This document shows positions 1 to 10,876 of a DNA stretch of 64,000 nt, piece by piece. This stretch comes from Siphonodentalium dalli (lineage: Eukaryota; Mollusca; Scaphopoda; Gadilida; Siphonodentaliidae). The position numbers were made by a program, and so were the translations under genes. The notes below the pieces were generated by a model, which made no database searches, was not told where the DNA came from, and saw only the letters and a list, made by a program, of their open reading frames with translations. The stretch spans positions 79,213,980-79,277,979 of the forward strand of contig CP136063.1 of assembly GCA_032622095.1 (NCBI GenBank), read 5' to 3'. Within the stretch, counting starts at the first letter, position 1, and each line of letters opens with the position of its first letter.

Positions 1-584
1 AACCATCTATGTGGATGGTTGACCCCTTTTCCACATACTTCGAGAGTTTGTTCTGTTCTGTCAACAACATGAAATATTAAAAGTTTATTTGTGTCTTTTC
101 CAAAGATCCAAACTTTCATGCCTAGTCTCTTCCCTTTACCATACTTGGAAATTCGGCCAAACCAGCTTTCATCGATTTCCACATTGCCCGAAAGTTTAAA
201 ATTAACATATTGACAACATATTTCCCTTATAAAACTGGCCCAGTCTACAGTCGTGTGCTCATAGTTCACTCAAGCTACCCTAGCTGCCGAACTCAAATTG
301 GAATGATTGACAAGAATGAATGACAAAATGTCAGCAAAGGGAATTTTTGAATTTTCAAAGAAAGAGTTTTTTCTAATAAAAAAATCATGGGCTGTGTTTG
401 ATGGACATCTCCATGAGTAGCTGTCTATAGACTTCTTCCTGTTATTTAGATTACATGTAACTTTGCAGGTTGGACAACGTAAACTCTGCTGAATGAATCC
501 ATTCCTTCTAAGCCAGTTTATAATTTCCAATGGATCCTGAAGAAAAAGGTTATGGAAATTCCACGGATTAACGAAATCCTTCAC
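1..584 (-). pseudogene. Merlin (IS1016-type) DNA transposon transposase, broken, cut by window edge
   Basis: The minus-strand reading starts at Met 584 and shows the Merlin/ISXO2-like layout. There is an N-terminal helix (WLRRNGFI), a zinc ribbon with two cysteine pairs or near-pairs (CPTC about residue 38, then WRCP), the FIRKNSFFENSKI segment, and then the DDE domain start (VDWASFIREI, followed by EIDESWFGR with the first catalytic Asp). Two lesions are visible: an in-frame TGA at 268-270 directly after AARVA, and a frameshift near 35-45, after which the motif GSTIHIDG with the second catalytic Asp reads in another frame. The remainder lies off the left edge. Such transposases cut and paste their element through terminal inverted repeats; no TIR was located here. 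The copy is very likely dead. Family call is from motifs only. Confidence 0.82.
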
Positions 585-1617
585 ATCAATTTTACGAATT
601 TTTTTTATTCTCCTTTACGAATTCCCAACTGGTTGTCTGCTTGTAGCCATACTTAAGAAGAAATGATGAAAGTGTTGGTAAGTCATTGCTGAACTGTGTG
701 TGAAGGAATATTGTGAATGTCTGTATAATGTACATGTTTGGTAACACGTGATCCTTGACCCCATTCACCTATTATTCACGAAAAATCACCATATTCCCAT
801 TTATTTGAGGGGGGGGGGGGGGTAGAAGTTATCCTTACCTTATTTAGTGAATCCAAACAACCCTTTTTATCATGGACCATACTTGCCCTATTGTAATCAC
901 AGAATAATCCGTGCAATTCATTAACGCACGACACTGTTCCCTTATTTGGGGACATTCCATGTTCATGTTACCATATTTGGTTGGATTAATTATGACTACC
1001 AGCAAGTAATTACTTAAAATCAGTACACAGTACCCCTTGCGAAAACGCAACTCGTGCGAAATCAGTACTCAACGCCGTGCGAAATCAGTACTCAGCGGTC
1101 GTGGAGTTGTCGACCATGCATCGCTAGCCATGCATGCATGAGATCGAGAAATTCAAGTGGGAAAATCGTGCAATTGCATTTGAGTAGCTACTGACTATTA
1201 CGTGCATCAATTGAACTCCGTGAACCCTATTTTCGACATTTCCCTCAATATTTGTCATTCTCATAAAGTAGTAGCTATGAGTAACAACGTAAATCGAACC
1301 GAATATAAAGTTTGGACGGAGATAGTTCACGCCGTAGAACACTTGTCGCAGTGGCCTCGGGAAATCCGAAGATCGTTTTGGACGTCGAACCTTAGACATT
1401 GGGGGAGAGTTAAACTGTGTGCCTTTGTGTGTGTGAACGGATTAAATCCGAGACTGTTTATGGAATGGGTAAACTAGAGAAGTATGTATGGACTGTCAGA
1501 CATTGCCCACATGGAGAGATTGTTTGGGTACTTTTTGGACAAAAAGTACAAGCTCTATGCATGGAATGTCGGCATGAGGCGGTATGAGTATATTGATGGT
1601 TCCATCCACCGTAATGT
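585..1617. other. No gene seen; small repeats
   Basis: No supported gene. A run of 14 G lies at 809-822, and a 23-bp tandem duplication (GTGCGAAATCAGTACTCA core) at about 1052-1097. The open frames here are short and show no family motif. Confidence 0.5.
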
Positions 1618-2137
1618 GCATGCATGTGAGATGAAACCTGCCGATGATATGGATTACAATATTACGCTATATATCGTACATGCATTGCTCAGTGTTTGAC
1701 TATGCATTGAGAACATACATGTGCACACGTACGTGAGATGAGGCATGTCGATATGATTATTTCAAATTTATATTTATAACAATATATTTAGTAACCAATG
1801 TTTTTAGTAACCAAGTGAGACGTGACATCTTTCTTTATTCACACGGAAATGTACGCACCTTAGTTCTGATCCCATATATACATGGCCATATACACTATCC
1901 ATAGACACGGTCGCTAGTATAATATCTATATTGAGTACCAGGTTTTCAAAAGTTTATTTTTGAAGTGCAATTTCAAGAATATGATGAACATGTATAACGA
2001 CTTTACTTATTATTGGAAAGATCAAACATAAAATAAACTTAATGACTTAATTATTAATCATACAGTTCCGAGAACAGCGGTAGCGTACCGGAAATAGCAA
2101 GCTGAAAGAACCGGACGAAAACAAATGTACATACCCC
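1618..2137 (+). repeat. Direct repeat, copy 1 (about 0.52 kb)
   Basis: This block matches 3073-3616 closely in the same orientation. It starts at GATGAAACCTGCCGATGAT and runs to AAACAAATGTACATACC. Copy 2 carries a small AATAA expansion near 3490. Separation between copies is about 1.46 kb. No TG...CA ends, primer-binding site or gag/pol lie between, so it does not look like an LTR pair; local duplication within the degenerate satellite is more likely. Confidence 0.75.
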
Positions 2138-2339
2138 ATTTAACCCATCCCCTCCCCCGTATGAATGGTGTATGCTCTCAGAACGCTCTGTGTCACATTA
2201 ATGTCTATGATCATCAAATGTCAGATGAGGTATATCGATACCTATATTGTTTGTAACAACGCTGTACATGTATATATAGCATACACATACATCAAATAAT
2301 TGCTGTACATGTATATATAGTATACGCATACATCGACTA

Positions 2340-3190
2340 ATATACTATGCATGTCCACGTGCATGCGATGGGAGGCACACATGTTATGTTTTTTTTATTT
2401 TTATTTCAACGTTATATCGTACACCTAGTTAAACCATACTTTGATTGATGCCCACATGCATGTGAGGAGAAACGTACTGTTGCTATGATTTTTAAACTAT
2501 ATTGAAATGATATCGTAGACGCATTGACCAATATTTGCTTTGTGTTTTAACATGATACATGACGTTCGATCATACACATGTCCATATGCATGCGAGATTA
2601 CACGTATTGACCTTATGTAATTTAATTGCCATTGTAACGCTAGGAGGAATATCGCAAATGCATTGCCCAATGTTTTATTATATACATGTTTACATGAAAG
2701 TGATAATGGGCATAATAATATTATGATTTCAAATATATATTTATAACGATATATATCGTAGGGATTGTGACCGACGTTTGATTAAAAAAACACACGAGGT
2801 CCAAATTAATCGATCATACACATGTCCATATGCATGACAGTTGAAACGTACATATACAATGGTTTTTAAACTATATTGCAACCCTATACACATGTATTGC
2901 TCACATGTTTCTTGTTTGCGATATACATGTCCACATGTATGTGGGATGGGATATACAGATAGTATGAATTCAAATTTCGATTTATAACATAATGTACCAT
3001 GTAGCTAGTACCGGTGTTTTGATTAACAAACACACACGAGAACAAAAATACTTGTCCATACATATGTCCACATGCATGTGAAATGAAACCTGCCGATGAT
3101 ATGGAATACAAATGATATTGCAACGCTATATATCGTACATGCATTGCTCAATGTTTGACTATTCGTTGATCACATACATGTGCACACGTA
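2340..3190 (+). repeat. Degenerate satellite, units of about 110-135 bp
   Basis: The core ACATGTCCACATGCATGTGA with variants recurs at about 2346, 2455, 2577, 2685, 2820, 2926, 3065 and 3177. Spacing alternates between about 108 and 122-139 bp, so a 230-245 bp two-monomer unit is possible. Each core is followed by a run of sequence related to TATATCGTACATGCATTG. No coding potential is apparent. Confidence 0.6.
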
Positions 3191-3616
3191 TGTGAGATGA
3201 GGCATGCCGATATTATTATTTCAAATTTATATTTATAACAATATATTTAGTAACCAATGTTTTTAGTAACCAAGTGAGACGTGACATCTTTCTTTATTCA
3301 CACGAAAATGTACGCACCTTAATTTTGATCCCATATATACATGGCCATATACACTATCCATAGACAAGGGCGCTAGTATAATCTCTATATTGAGTACCAG
3401 GCTTTCAAAAGTTTATCTTTGATGTTCAATTTCAAGAATATGATGAACATGTATAACGACTTTACTTATAATTGGAAAGATCAAACATAAATAAAATAAA
3501 ATAAAATAAAATAAACTTAATGACTTAATTATCAATCAGACAGTTCCGAGAACAGAGGTCACGTACCGGGAATATCATGCTGAAAGAACCGGGAGAAAAC
3601 AAATGTACATACCACA
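3073..3616 (+). repeat. Direct repeat, copy 2 (about 0.54 kb)
   Basis: Second copy of the block at 1618-2137. The LINE at 3761 begins about 145 bp after its right end. Confidence 0.75.
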
Positions 3617-3760
3617 TTTTAAAGCATTATGTTTACATCAACTTACATGTATATTATACACGTACCAACCCACTATATATGTACACCAGCCTTTGTTTAG
3701 AATGTGTCGACAACTGTTACGTTTAGTCCAGGATGAGTTGTAGACTTCGCGAATCCAATA

Positions 3761-4470
3761 ATGTCAACCATTAAGATCGTATCAATGAACTGCCGAGGGT
3801 TGAATCAGAGACAGAAAAGACGGGATGTGTTCGATCACTTCAAATCTATCAATGGTTCTATATACTGTCTTCAAGACACACACTTTACGAAAGACCAAGA
3901 GAACATAATAAGATCCGAATGGGGGTATGAGTGCAAATTTTCTTCTTATAACTCACAATCCAGAGGCGTGGCTATCTTGTTTAGAAATACGTTTCAATTT
4001 GAATTACATGATTCTATACAAGATAAAAATGGTAACTATATTATTTTAGATATCTCGTTATAGGAAATTCGCATTACCCTAACAGTTATTTACGGACCCA
4101 ACGATGACGATACGAAATTCTATAAAACGATTAACGATAAAATTGCCTCCATTGGGAACACTCAGGTGATAATATGCGGGGACTGGAATCTAGTCCAGGA
4201 CCAAAACCTTGACACATACAATTATCTCCATACTAATAATACTCAAGCAAAAACCGAAGTAGAGGCCATGCCATATGCCCATGGTTTAATCGACCCGTGG
4301 CGTCTTATAAACCCAACAATGAAACGTTACACATGGCGCAGAACGTCCCCATTAAAAATGGCAAGACTAACTTTTTTCTTATGTCATCAGACCTCCTTAC
4401 TCTCGTTACTGATGCATGAGACATACTTCCGGGCTATCGGACCGATCACTCGATAACTACTATAGAATAA
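3761..4470 (+). pseudogene. LINE endonuclease domain, broken
   Basis: The frame at 3761-4063 shows the N-terminal EEP fold start (SMNCRGL, then CLQDTHF with the catalytic acidic region, and SRGVAILF). A stop after DISL ends it. The reading resumes with VIYGPNDDD and GDWNLVQD (catalytic Asp/Asn pair) in 4166-4456, and then YTWRR and ARLTFFL, where most relatives have ARLDFFL. A frameshift then places the terminal GYRTDHS motif in another frame near 4427-4450. The order of all motifs is normal for an L1-type endonuclease; the copy is not intact. Confidence 0.82.
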
Positions 4471-5141
4471 GGACGCGGATTCTGGAAGTTCAACAACTCC
4501 TTGATTTTTAGAGAATAATATAGACATATCGTCAGAGATACCATAAATGATAATATTCAAAGATATAAAAAAAAACTCCATTGGCGGTCTGGCACCGAAT
4601 AATTTTTCCATATCAAACTCTTTATTCCTGGACGCACTTTTACTTGACATCAGAGAAAAAACAATTTAATATTCTTCTCGCGTGAAAAGACAGAAAGCTA
4701 ATGACGAAGATAATTAATACAACGAAAAGGTAAAATAGAACAAGAGCTCGCGACCTCGAACGCTCAATCCACAAACATAATGATTGACGATTTGAAAGAC
4801 AGAAATTAAACTACAGGCCATAAGAAAGGATAAAATAGAAGGTATTATGACACGAACGAAAGCTAAGTATATTGATGAAGGCGAAAAACTATTTTCTAAA
4901 TCTCGAAAAACGACAATACTTATCCAAATCTATCAATGAAATTAGAGACAGTAACAATAGAAAAAACACAGAATCGGTCGATATTACAGAAGAAACCAAA
5001 GCATTCTACGAAATGCTTTACACACAAAAAGCGAACATTAACCCAACGTTGTAATTATCTGATATCAGTGCTCCTGCACTTACTCCGACCCAATCCCACT
5101 CCATTGAAGGCAAAATCACTTTACCCGAACTGACCGAAGCA

Positions 5142-6229
5142 TTGAGAAAAATGAAGAACGGAAAATCACCTGGTCTTGCCGGGTACACAGTTGAGTTCTA
5201 CAAAATGTTCTGGAACGATCTAAATATCTTCGTTCTTAACGCACTTAGTCATGCCTTCACAAAGGGGGAACTCACTACCACACGAAAACATGGTATTATA
5301 ACTTTAATCCCAAAAGGTGACAAACCAATGATGTATCTTAAAAACCGGCGTCCAATATATCTGCTAAATATATCGTATAAATTGGCATCTTCATGTATCG
5401 CTAGCCGGATAAAATCAGTTCTACCTACCATAATTAACGAAGATCAAACCGGTTTTCTTTTGGGGAGATTCATAGAAGACAACACGCGTTTAATATACGA
5501 CATACTACACGAGACTGACATACACAATATACCCGGCATGTTGCTATTGATAGACTTTGAGAAAGCGTTCGACACTGTTTCATTGTCATTTATCGATGAG
5601 TGCTTCGGAGAATCGATTGGAAGGTGGATAAAAGGTTTTATACTGACATTCAATCGGCAGTCCTCGTTAACGGCACAATATCTCATTTTTTTCCAGCCAT
5701 CGAGAGGCTGTAGACAAGGAGACCCGGTATCTCCGTACATTTTTCTCCTATGTGCAGAAATACTTGCATTGATGGTCAGGGAGAATAACAAGATAAAAGA
5801 CATCACCATCGGCAGTACAGAACATAAAATTAATCAGTATGCCGACGACACTACACCCATCCTGGACGGAAGCGAAGAATCCCTTAAAGAAAGCTTGATT
5901 GTTCTCGACACATTCGCAAACATGTCAGGATTGAAAGCCAACCTGGCAAAATGTCAAATAGTTTGGTTAGGCGCAAACAAAGATACCGAAAATTGCGACA
6001 TTTCTGTAAGAAAACAATTCAAATTGCTGGGATAACATATAGTACAGATTTATCACAATTGCATACCCTCAAATTTGGAAACAAACTTATCGAAATGAAA
6101 GCCGGAATTGAAAAATGGAAGCATAGAGCCTTAACTCCACTGGGTCGTATTGTAATAATCAAATCTACCATAATTCCAAAATTAGTCCATCTATTCCAAA
6201 TCCCACCCAAAATTTTATTGTCGAAATAA
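5142..6229 (+). pseudogene. LINE reverse transcriptase domain, broken at the end
   Basis: An open frame of 297 codons (5142-6035) holds RT blocks in order: LIPKGDK (55-61), RPIYLLNISYK (70-80), DQTGFLLGRF (101-110), LIDFEKAFD with the first catalytic Asp (137-144), GCRQGDPVSPY (189-199), YADD with the catalytic Asp pair (233-236), and a KCQIVWLG thumb start. A frameshift near 6000 moves the thumb (TYSTDLSQL ... KWKHRALTPLGRIVIIKS) to the frame ending at 6229. The stretch after DFEKAFD is about ten residues shorter than usual. The active-site residues survive, but the flanking domains are broken. Confidence 0.88.
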
Positions 6230-7230
6230 ATACCATGTTGTTCAGGTTTATCTGGAACGGGAAACGAGACCGAATTAAACGTTCACAAATGTGCAAAAAT
6301 TACCAGCATACCAACAAGGCGGCCTAAAAATGACAAAAATTAAAGAATATATCGAAGCTCTAAAACTAACCTGGCTCAGAAGATTTACCCCAAACACGCA
6401 AAATGGATAAGTATTGCCCACGAAATATTATCTGATCCACTATTTCTCACATACGGTGCAAAATACCTGGAATCGATCAAGGATACAATCATAAACCCAT
6501 TTTGGTGTGACGTCATAGCGGCTTGGAAAAACTTACTCAAGAAGCTACCCTGTGAAAATTCACATCTAATATCAAATACTTTATGGAACAACGATAATAT
6601 TAACATAAACCAATACTCAATTGATATACATGAATGGAAGCGAATAGGCGTGATATTTGTGAATGATCTTATTTCCGACAACAATGAACTCCCAACTGTA
6701 ACTAGGATGAAAGAAATGTATGATATATCGACAAACTTTATTACAATCCATAGTATCAATAAACAGTTGATCAAGCTGTCGCATTTGCTTGGCCAAAGAC
6801 TATAAAAACAACCAAGTCCCCTGAGTCCCGGGCAGTTATCATTGCTTCTAAAACGTATACGGGGTTGCAAATATTTTTATGACATTCTCATATCGGATAA
6901 AATGGCAAAACCTTCCTCAATACAAAAATGGGCGTTATAACTTGGACATAACAATTATCAAGTACTTTCCGCATAAATACTAGAATTCTGGCGACCAAAC
7001 AATTACTGCACAAGAGGAAAATTACTAGCGATAGTGACTGTAACAGATGTCATATGATAGAATCAATTTCCCACATATTTTTTGACTGTCCTATAGTATC
7101 ATGTTTCTTAAGAACAGTACAACGCTGGATAAACACCAACATACTAGATATCCAACTTACAAAATATAACATATTATTCGGTGTATATACTATATTTATA
7201 AAACTAAATTCGAACCCATTGAATTATCTT

Positions 7231-7508
7231 TAACCCTTTGAGTGCCAGGTTGATTTTTGTATCAACCCATATACCCTGTGCCAATGCATTCTCTTATATA
7301 TGCGAGTCGACCATAGGTCGCCTCGCATATATAAGAGAATGCATCGGCCTAACAATTTTTCATCATTTGTTATTATTTTTTACAATTTTTTACAATTTTA
7401 ATAAAAAAATTTAAATCTAAAAGCAAAAATGTTTTTAATTTTTTTAGGGCCGATTTTACAGACCGTAAATTAGGGCCGATGAGATCGACCCCTGGCACTA
7501 AAAGCTTT
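7231..7508. mobile_element. MITE with internal perfect hairpin
   Basis: Ends are short inverted repeats: CTTTGAGTGCCAGG at 7236 and its imperfect complement CCTGGCACTAAAAG ending at 7504. Inside, 7281-7347 forms a hairpin with a near-perfect stem of about 27 bp (CCAATGCATTCTCTTATATA on one side). The same hairpin occurs in the otherwise different MITE at 8596-9047. There is no coding capacity. It sits at the decayed 3' end of the LINE. Confidence 0.6.
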
Positions 7509-8199
7509 TTTGAATGAATTAGTGAACCGAACTCATATGGAAAAGATTTGAGTGCTTTGAGAGGTGATAGACTGTTGAATTTTCAGGAGGAATTGGGTAC
7601 TTTGATAAAAGCGTTAAACAAATACTCAATAAAGCAATAAAAACTATTTTTGACATATAACCAGATACCATCAATAAAAGAACTGAAACCAGGTATCAGT
7701 CCAACATATATGTTGTTTTATTGATATAGATGTACATACAAACACAAATAAATACCAACATATATCTATATCATGTTTTTGACAGCAGAAGGTATTATTG
7801 TTTGTTTTTTGTCTATCATATATAAACACTTATTGATATGCATGTACTGTATGGTGTGCAAGGAGAGTGCATGGTTAGTGTGCAAGGACCCCACCCGCCC
7901 CACATGTGATGTCATTCTAATTATTAACATGATTGTTTTTGTAATACTTGCATATATGTTTGTATGACATCACTGTATATAATGTACATAAATTATATAA
8001 ATAAAAAATATATATATTCTGGTAAACTCGAGAAAAACACTTACAAAACCAGTCTTTACGATAGCAAGACTAGTGTAGCTGGAGAATATATTGGTAAATT
8101 CAGAGGTTATCATGCTTTTTATCAACTCAAAGTGTGACTTACATTAGTTGACTCTAAAATACTATGTGGTAAAACTATGCAAGTCCCATGCATAGTACG
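7509..8199. other. No gene seen
   Basis: AT-rich sequence with no recognised gene. Its first 110 bases may include residual LINE 3' sequence. A TTTATT at 7717-7722 would read AATAAA on the minus strand; whether the iGluR transcript reaches this far is unknown. Confidence 0.4.
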
Positions 8200-8460
8200 C
8201 TAATATTACCGCGACAAAGTCAGCATTTACCCTGGTGCGCTCAGGTATACTTTGGTGTTTTATTGTTTTTGAAACACCTTAATAGAATCAATGTAAGCCT
8301 CACATTACTGTTGTATTATCGTGGCGAAGTCCCACTTACCACACTAAACCCATGTAAACCTCGATTTACACTGCTGTACATTGGTTTTACCAGCGTGTTT
8401 TTGAAACACGAATATTAGAATCGATGTAAAGCCTCACACTACTTTGGTATTACGCAATTC
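8200..8460. repeat. Two-copy tandem repeat, about 132 bp
   Basis: GAATCAATGTAAGCCTCACA at about 8286 recurs with changes at about 8418, together with surrounding text (TTTTTGAAACAC upstream, TTGGTATTA downstream). It is loosely related to the CCTGGGTA-rich repeats at 40.5 kb and 58 kb. A TTTATT at 8258-8263 reads AATAAA on the minus strand. Confidence 0.45.
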
Positions 8461-8595
8461 ATCCCAGCGTAAACCGTCAGGTACGCAAAATCCAAAAAGG
8501 CACCGAACACACCTCACCTGGCTGCCTGACCACGGAAATGGACTTCATATCATGCAGCGAATACCTATCTGCGCCACAGTGTGACGTTTAAGTAT

Positions 8596-9047
8596 ATATG
8601 TGACCCGCCATATCAAATCCAGTCGTAAGTCGGGATTTTGTTACCCTGTGCCAATGCATTCTCTTATATATGCGAGTCGACCATAGGTCGCCTCGCATAT
8701 ATAAGAGAATGCATTGGCCTAACAATTTTTTATCATTTTTTTAAAATAAATGTTTCGTACAATTTTTAGGACATAAAACAAAAAACATCCATTACCCTGT
8801 AGGGAGCCCCACACATATATAGAAGCATATAGAAGAGTGTCGTCTGCTCATATTTGTCTGGGGCTCTGTATGGGTGAAATTATAAAATTGTTAAAGAATA
8901 CAAGAAACAATTATTAAAATTGTAAAAAATTATTAGGCCAATGCATTCTCTTATATATGCGAGGCGACCTATGCATAAGAGAATGCATTGGCACAGGGTA
9001 AAAAATATCCCGACTTACGACTGGATTTGATATGGCGGGTCACATAT
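8596..9047. mobile_element. MITE, 452 bp, TIRs of about 42 bp, just 3' of the iGluR stop codon
   Basis: The left end reads ATATGTGACCCGCCATATCA and continues through AGTCGTAAGTCGGGAT. The right end (about 9006-9047) is its reverse complement with almost no mismatch. Inside each TIR lies the CCCTGTGCCAATGCATT hairpin sequence also seen at 7281-7347. The core contains a further loose inverted pair (GGGAGCCCCACA/GGGGCTCTGTAT). There is no open frame of note. It starts only about 100 bp downstream of the iGluR stop at 9147, so it probably lies in that gene's 3' UTR. Confidence 0.85.
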
Positions 9048-9146
9048 TCATGTTTTATATTACTCAATAGTAAATTGCATTTAGCGCTTCTTCTACAAAC
9101 TGTGTAACCCTGTTCCTCGTTCTGACATAGAACATAAGAATGCGAC

Positions 9147-9480
9147 CTAGAGCTTAGTTGTTTCATAATAATCCAGATCCATCGAGTGCAATTCCCTGTT
9201 TGTTATACCTGTGCTCATCTCGGTTTGCAGATCGTAGACTTGTCTTCTAGTCATGGCATAGCAACAGTTCCCAATATTTCTCATCAAAGCGATTTGCAGT
9301 ATCAAGCACGCGGCTGCGACTATGGCTGTTCCACTAAGTATTATAAATGGTCCCGCCACGGTGTTCATCCCTAAGGTCGTGACCCAGCTTGTTGTTTCTC
9401 CTGTTGTACATTTATCTTCTGAAATTATCCATTTCTGCATCCAACGCCGAATTAAGCCACCCTCTTGCATAGAAACGATG
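9147..9480 (-). CDS. iGluR last exon: end of S2, M4 and cytoplasmic tail
   Basis: The exon follows a CAG acceptor (CAG at 9481-9483) and ends with TAG at 9147-9149. The first base completes Asn260. It encodes the last part of S2 (IVSMQEGGL, then W273 and W277), Cys284, which should pair with Cys227 of the previous exon as in the conserved S2 disulfide, then TLGMNTVAGPF and the hydrophobic M4 segment (about residues 299-326), followed by a tail of about 44 residues. The tail begins with MRNIGNCCYAMTRR, where Cys-Cys next to the membrane could be palmitoylated (inference). The last residues, TKL, fit a class I PDZ ligand pattern (S/T-X-hydrophobic). Fit with the iGluR C terminus is clear. Confidence 0.92.
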
Positions 9481-9570
9481 CTGAAACGTGTCAATGGAAT
9501 CGGTTATATTATAGGTACCGATTGCTACATGTAACAGTTTAGTAATAGCACATGGATATATGCCCTTTCT

Positions 9571-10013
9571 TTAAAGGTCCTCAATCCGATCAGACGCTCC
9601 TAAATTACTATTTCTTTGGCTTCGGGGGTAAAAATTATTTGATTCGAGTCGAGGAACCAACCCATCAAAGCTCAGGGTGATTAGATATCGATTTTTGAAG
9701 TTTGCTATTTATATTGTTTGTGGACTAGAAGCACGTGGTCAAACGGACGAAGATGCGGATGAAGATGGATAACTCTATAAAATCAAGTGGCAATAATAAC
9801 CACTTGATTTTACAGTTACCCATCTTCATCCGCAAGACCGTCCGTTTGACCACGTGCTTCTGGTCCACAAACAATAGAAATAGCAAACTTCAAAAATCGA
9901 TATCTAATCACCCTGAGCTTTGATGGGTTGGTTCCTCGACTCGAATCAAATATTGTTTACCCCGAAGCCACATAATAATTTAGGAGCGTCTGATCGGATT
10001 GAGTACATTTAAA
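9571..10013. mobile_element. TTAA-flanked MITE, foldback copy A
   Basis: Ends read TTTAAAGGTCCTCAATCCGAT and, inverted, ATCGGATTGAGTACATTTAAA. The element is an almost complete palindrome: the left half (9571-9795) containing CTTCGGGGGTAAAAAT, ATCAAAGCTCAGGGTGATTA and GCGGATGAAGATGGATAACT is repeated inverted to the right. Related elements at 26872, 31374, 55156 and 55614 are not palindromic, so this copy looks derived by inverted duplication of one half. It lies in the last iGluR intron. Confidence 0.82.
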
Positions 10014-10317
10014 CCGTCGTTGACAGCTAAATCATAGTTTAATCTCGAGATCTACGGTCTGTGTGACCGATTCGTAATGTTCTGTTCAGTTTTTCAAATG
10101 TCTGAACGTAGATCGTCTATATAGTTCGTACAAATAGAAATGATAGCATGGTGACCCGCCTCTTCCCCAGATAGCAAGACAGTGTTGGCCTAACGTTGGG
10201 CCCATGGCTCAAGGTTTCCTCTGTCAACGATGGCTGTTACGTTAAGCTAACCGACAGGCCCTCCACCAACCATGGAATGAGGCGCTGGCAACGATGACAA
10301 CGACGATAATGCTGGAC

Positions 10318-10380
10318 GACGATTGTGATGATGATTATGATGATGACGAGGATGAAGAAGATGATGATGATGATGATTAC
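10318..10380 (+). repeat. (GAT)n microsatellite, imperfect
   Basis: GATGATGAT-rich run with GAC, GAG and GAA interruptions, within the 1.1-kb iGluR intron. Confidence 0.85.
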
Positions 10381-10619
10381 AGACAAAGGACCCCGATTTC
10401 GATAGCCAAATGTCACTTTATGTACATATACTGTAAACATGTTACATAACTCTATATTTTGTGCATAATAGTATACGATTGAGTTATCAATAAAGCATCG
10501 ACATAACGCCTACAAAATAGATGTTTACACAACATAATGGGATTCCGGGATACATATTACACGATCTAAGAAAACGTATTGCGTATAAAGTATACATAAG
10601 AAATATATATTTAACATAC

Positions 10620-10876
10620 TTCCTATCAAATATCTCCTTGAAGGCCGCATCTTCGGGTAAAATGAATCCGAAACCAACTGTGTTAAATGTTTCGTCTGAC
10701 AAAGCTAGATTACCACAATGTTTAGGAACTGATGCTAGCCATTCCACATATTGCCTATCTGTTATCAACGAATATTTTCCAGAATAAACGTGTTCTATGG
10801 CATCATCTGTATCACTCACACGCGGCCCATCGCTCATCATTTGCCACGATTTACTATAATCTGGATCCGTTGACTC
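10620..10876 (-). CDS. iGluR exon: main part of ligand-binding lobe S2
   Basis: A 257-bp exon between a TTTCAG acceptor (AG at 10877-10878) and a GTATGT donor (GT at 10618-10619). It encodes residues 175-259 plus two bases of Asn260. Visible motifs are ESTDPDYSKSW (175-185), a VYSGKYSLITD segment ending in Asp214, Cys227 (S2 disulfide), and VGFGFILPEDAAFKEIFDR (241-259). Asp214 aligns with the acidic residue that binds the ligand amino group: Glu in AMPA and kainate receptors, Asp in NMDA and delta receptors. Reading through the donor adds no conserved sequence and soon meets a stop, which supports the splice site. Confidence 0.92.

Larger units (their letters stand above)
3761..7230 (+). mobile_element. 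L1/Tx1-like non-LTR retrotransposon (LINE), degenerate ORF2
   Basis: A decayed ORF2-type coding region can be followed through several frames. It has an apurinic endonuclease at 3761-4470, a linker with WKFNNSL near 4480, reverse transcriptase at 5142-6229, and a C-terminal CxxC-type zinc knuckle (CNRCHMIESISHIFFDCP) near 7040-7095. Such elements nick target DNA and prime cDNA synthesis on it. Several stops and frameshifts make this copy non-autonomous. No clear 5' UTR/ORF1 or poly-A tail is seen. A MITE at 7231-7508 sits where the 3' end is expected, and NFQEELGTLIKALNK-like sequence at about 7577-7620 may be the displaced C terminus. The clade call rests on the CLQDTHF and YADDT contexts. 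Confidence 0.85.

Noticed and set aside
1618-3616. Pair of LTRs
   Set aside because: No TG/CA ends, primer-binding site, polypurine tract or retroelement genes between them. The LINE starts outside the pair.
3761-6229. Functional reverse transcriptase gene
   Set aside because: Catalytic motifs survive, but the endonuclease and thumb are broken by stops and frameshifts and no ORF1 is present.
10237-10440. Acidic or isoleucine-rich protein over the GAT repeat
   Set aside because: Translation of a trinucleotide microsatellite inside an intron.
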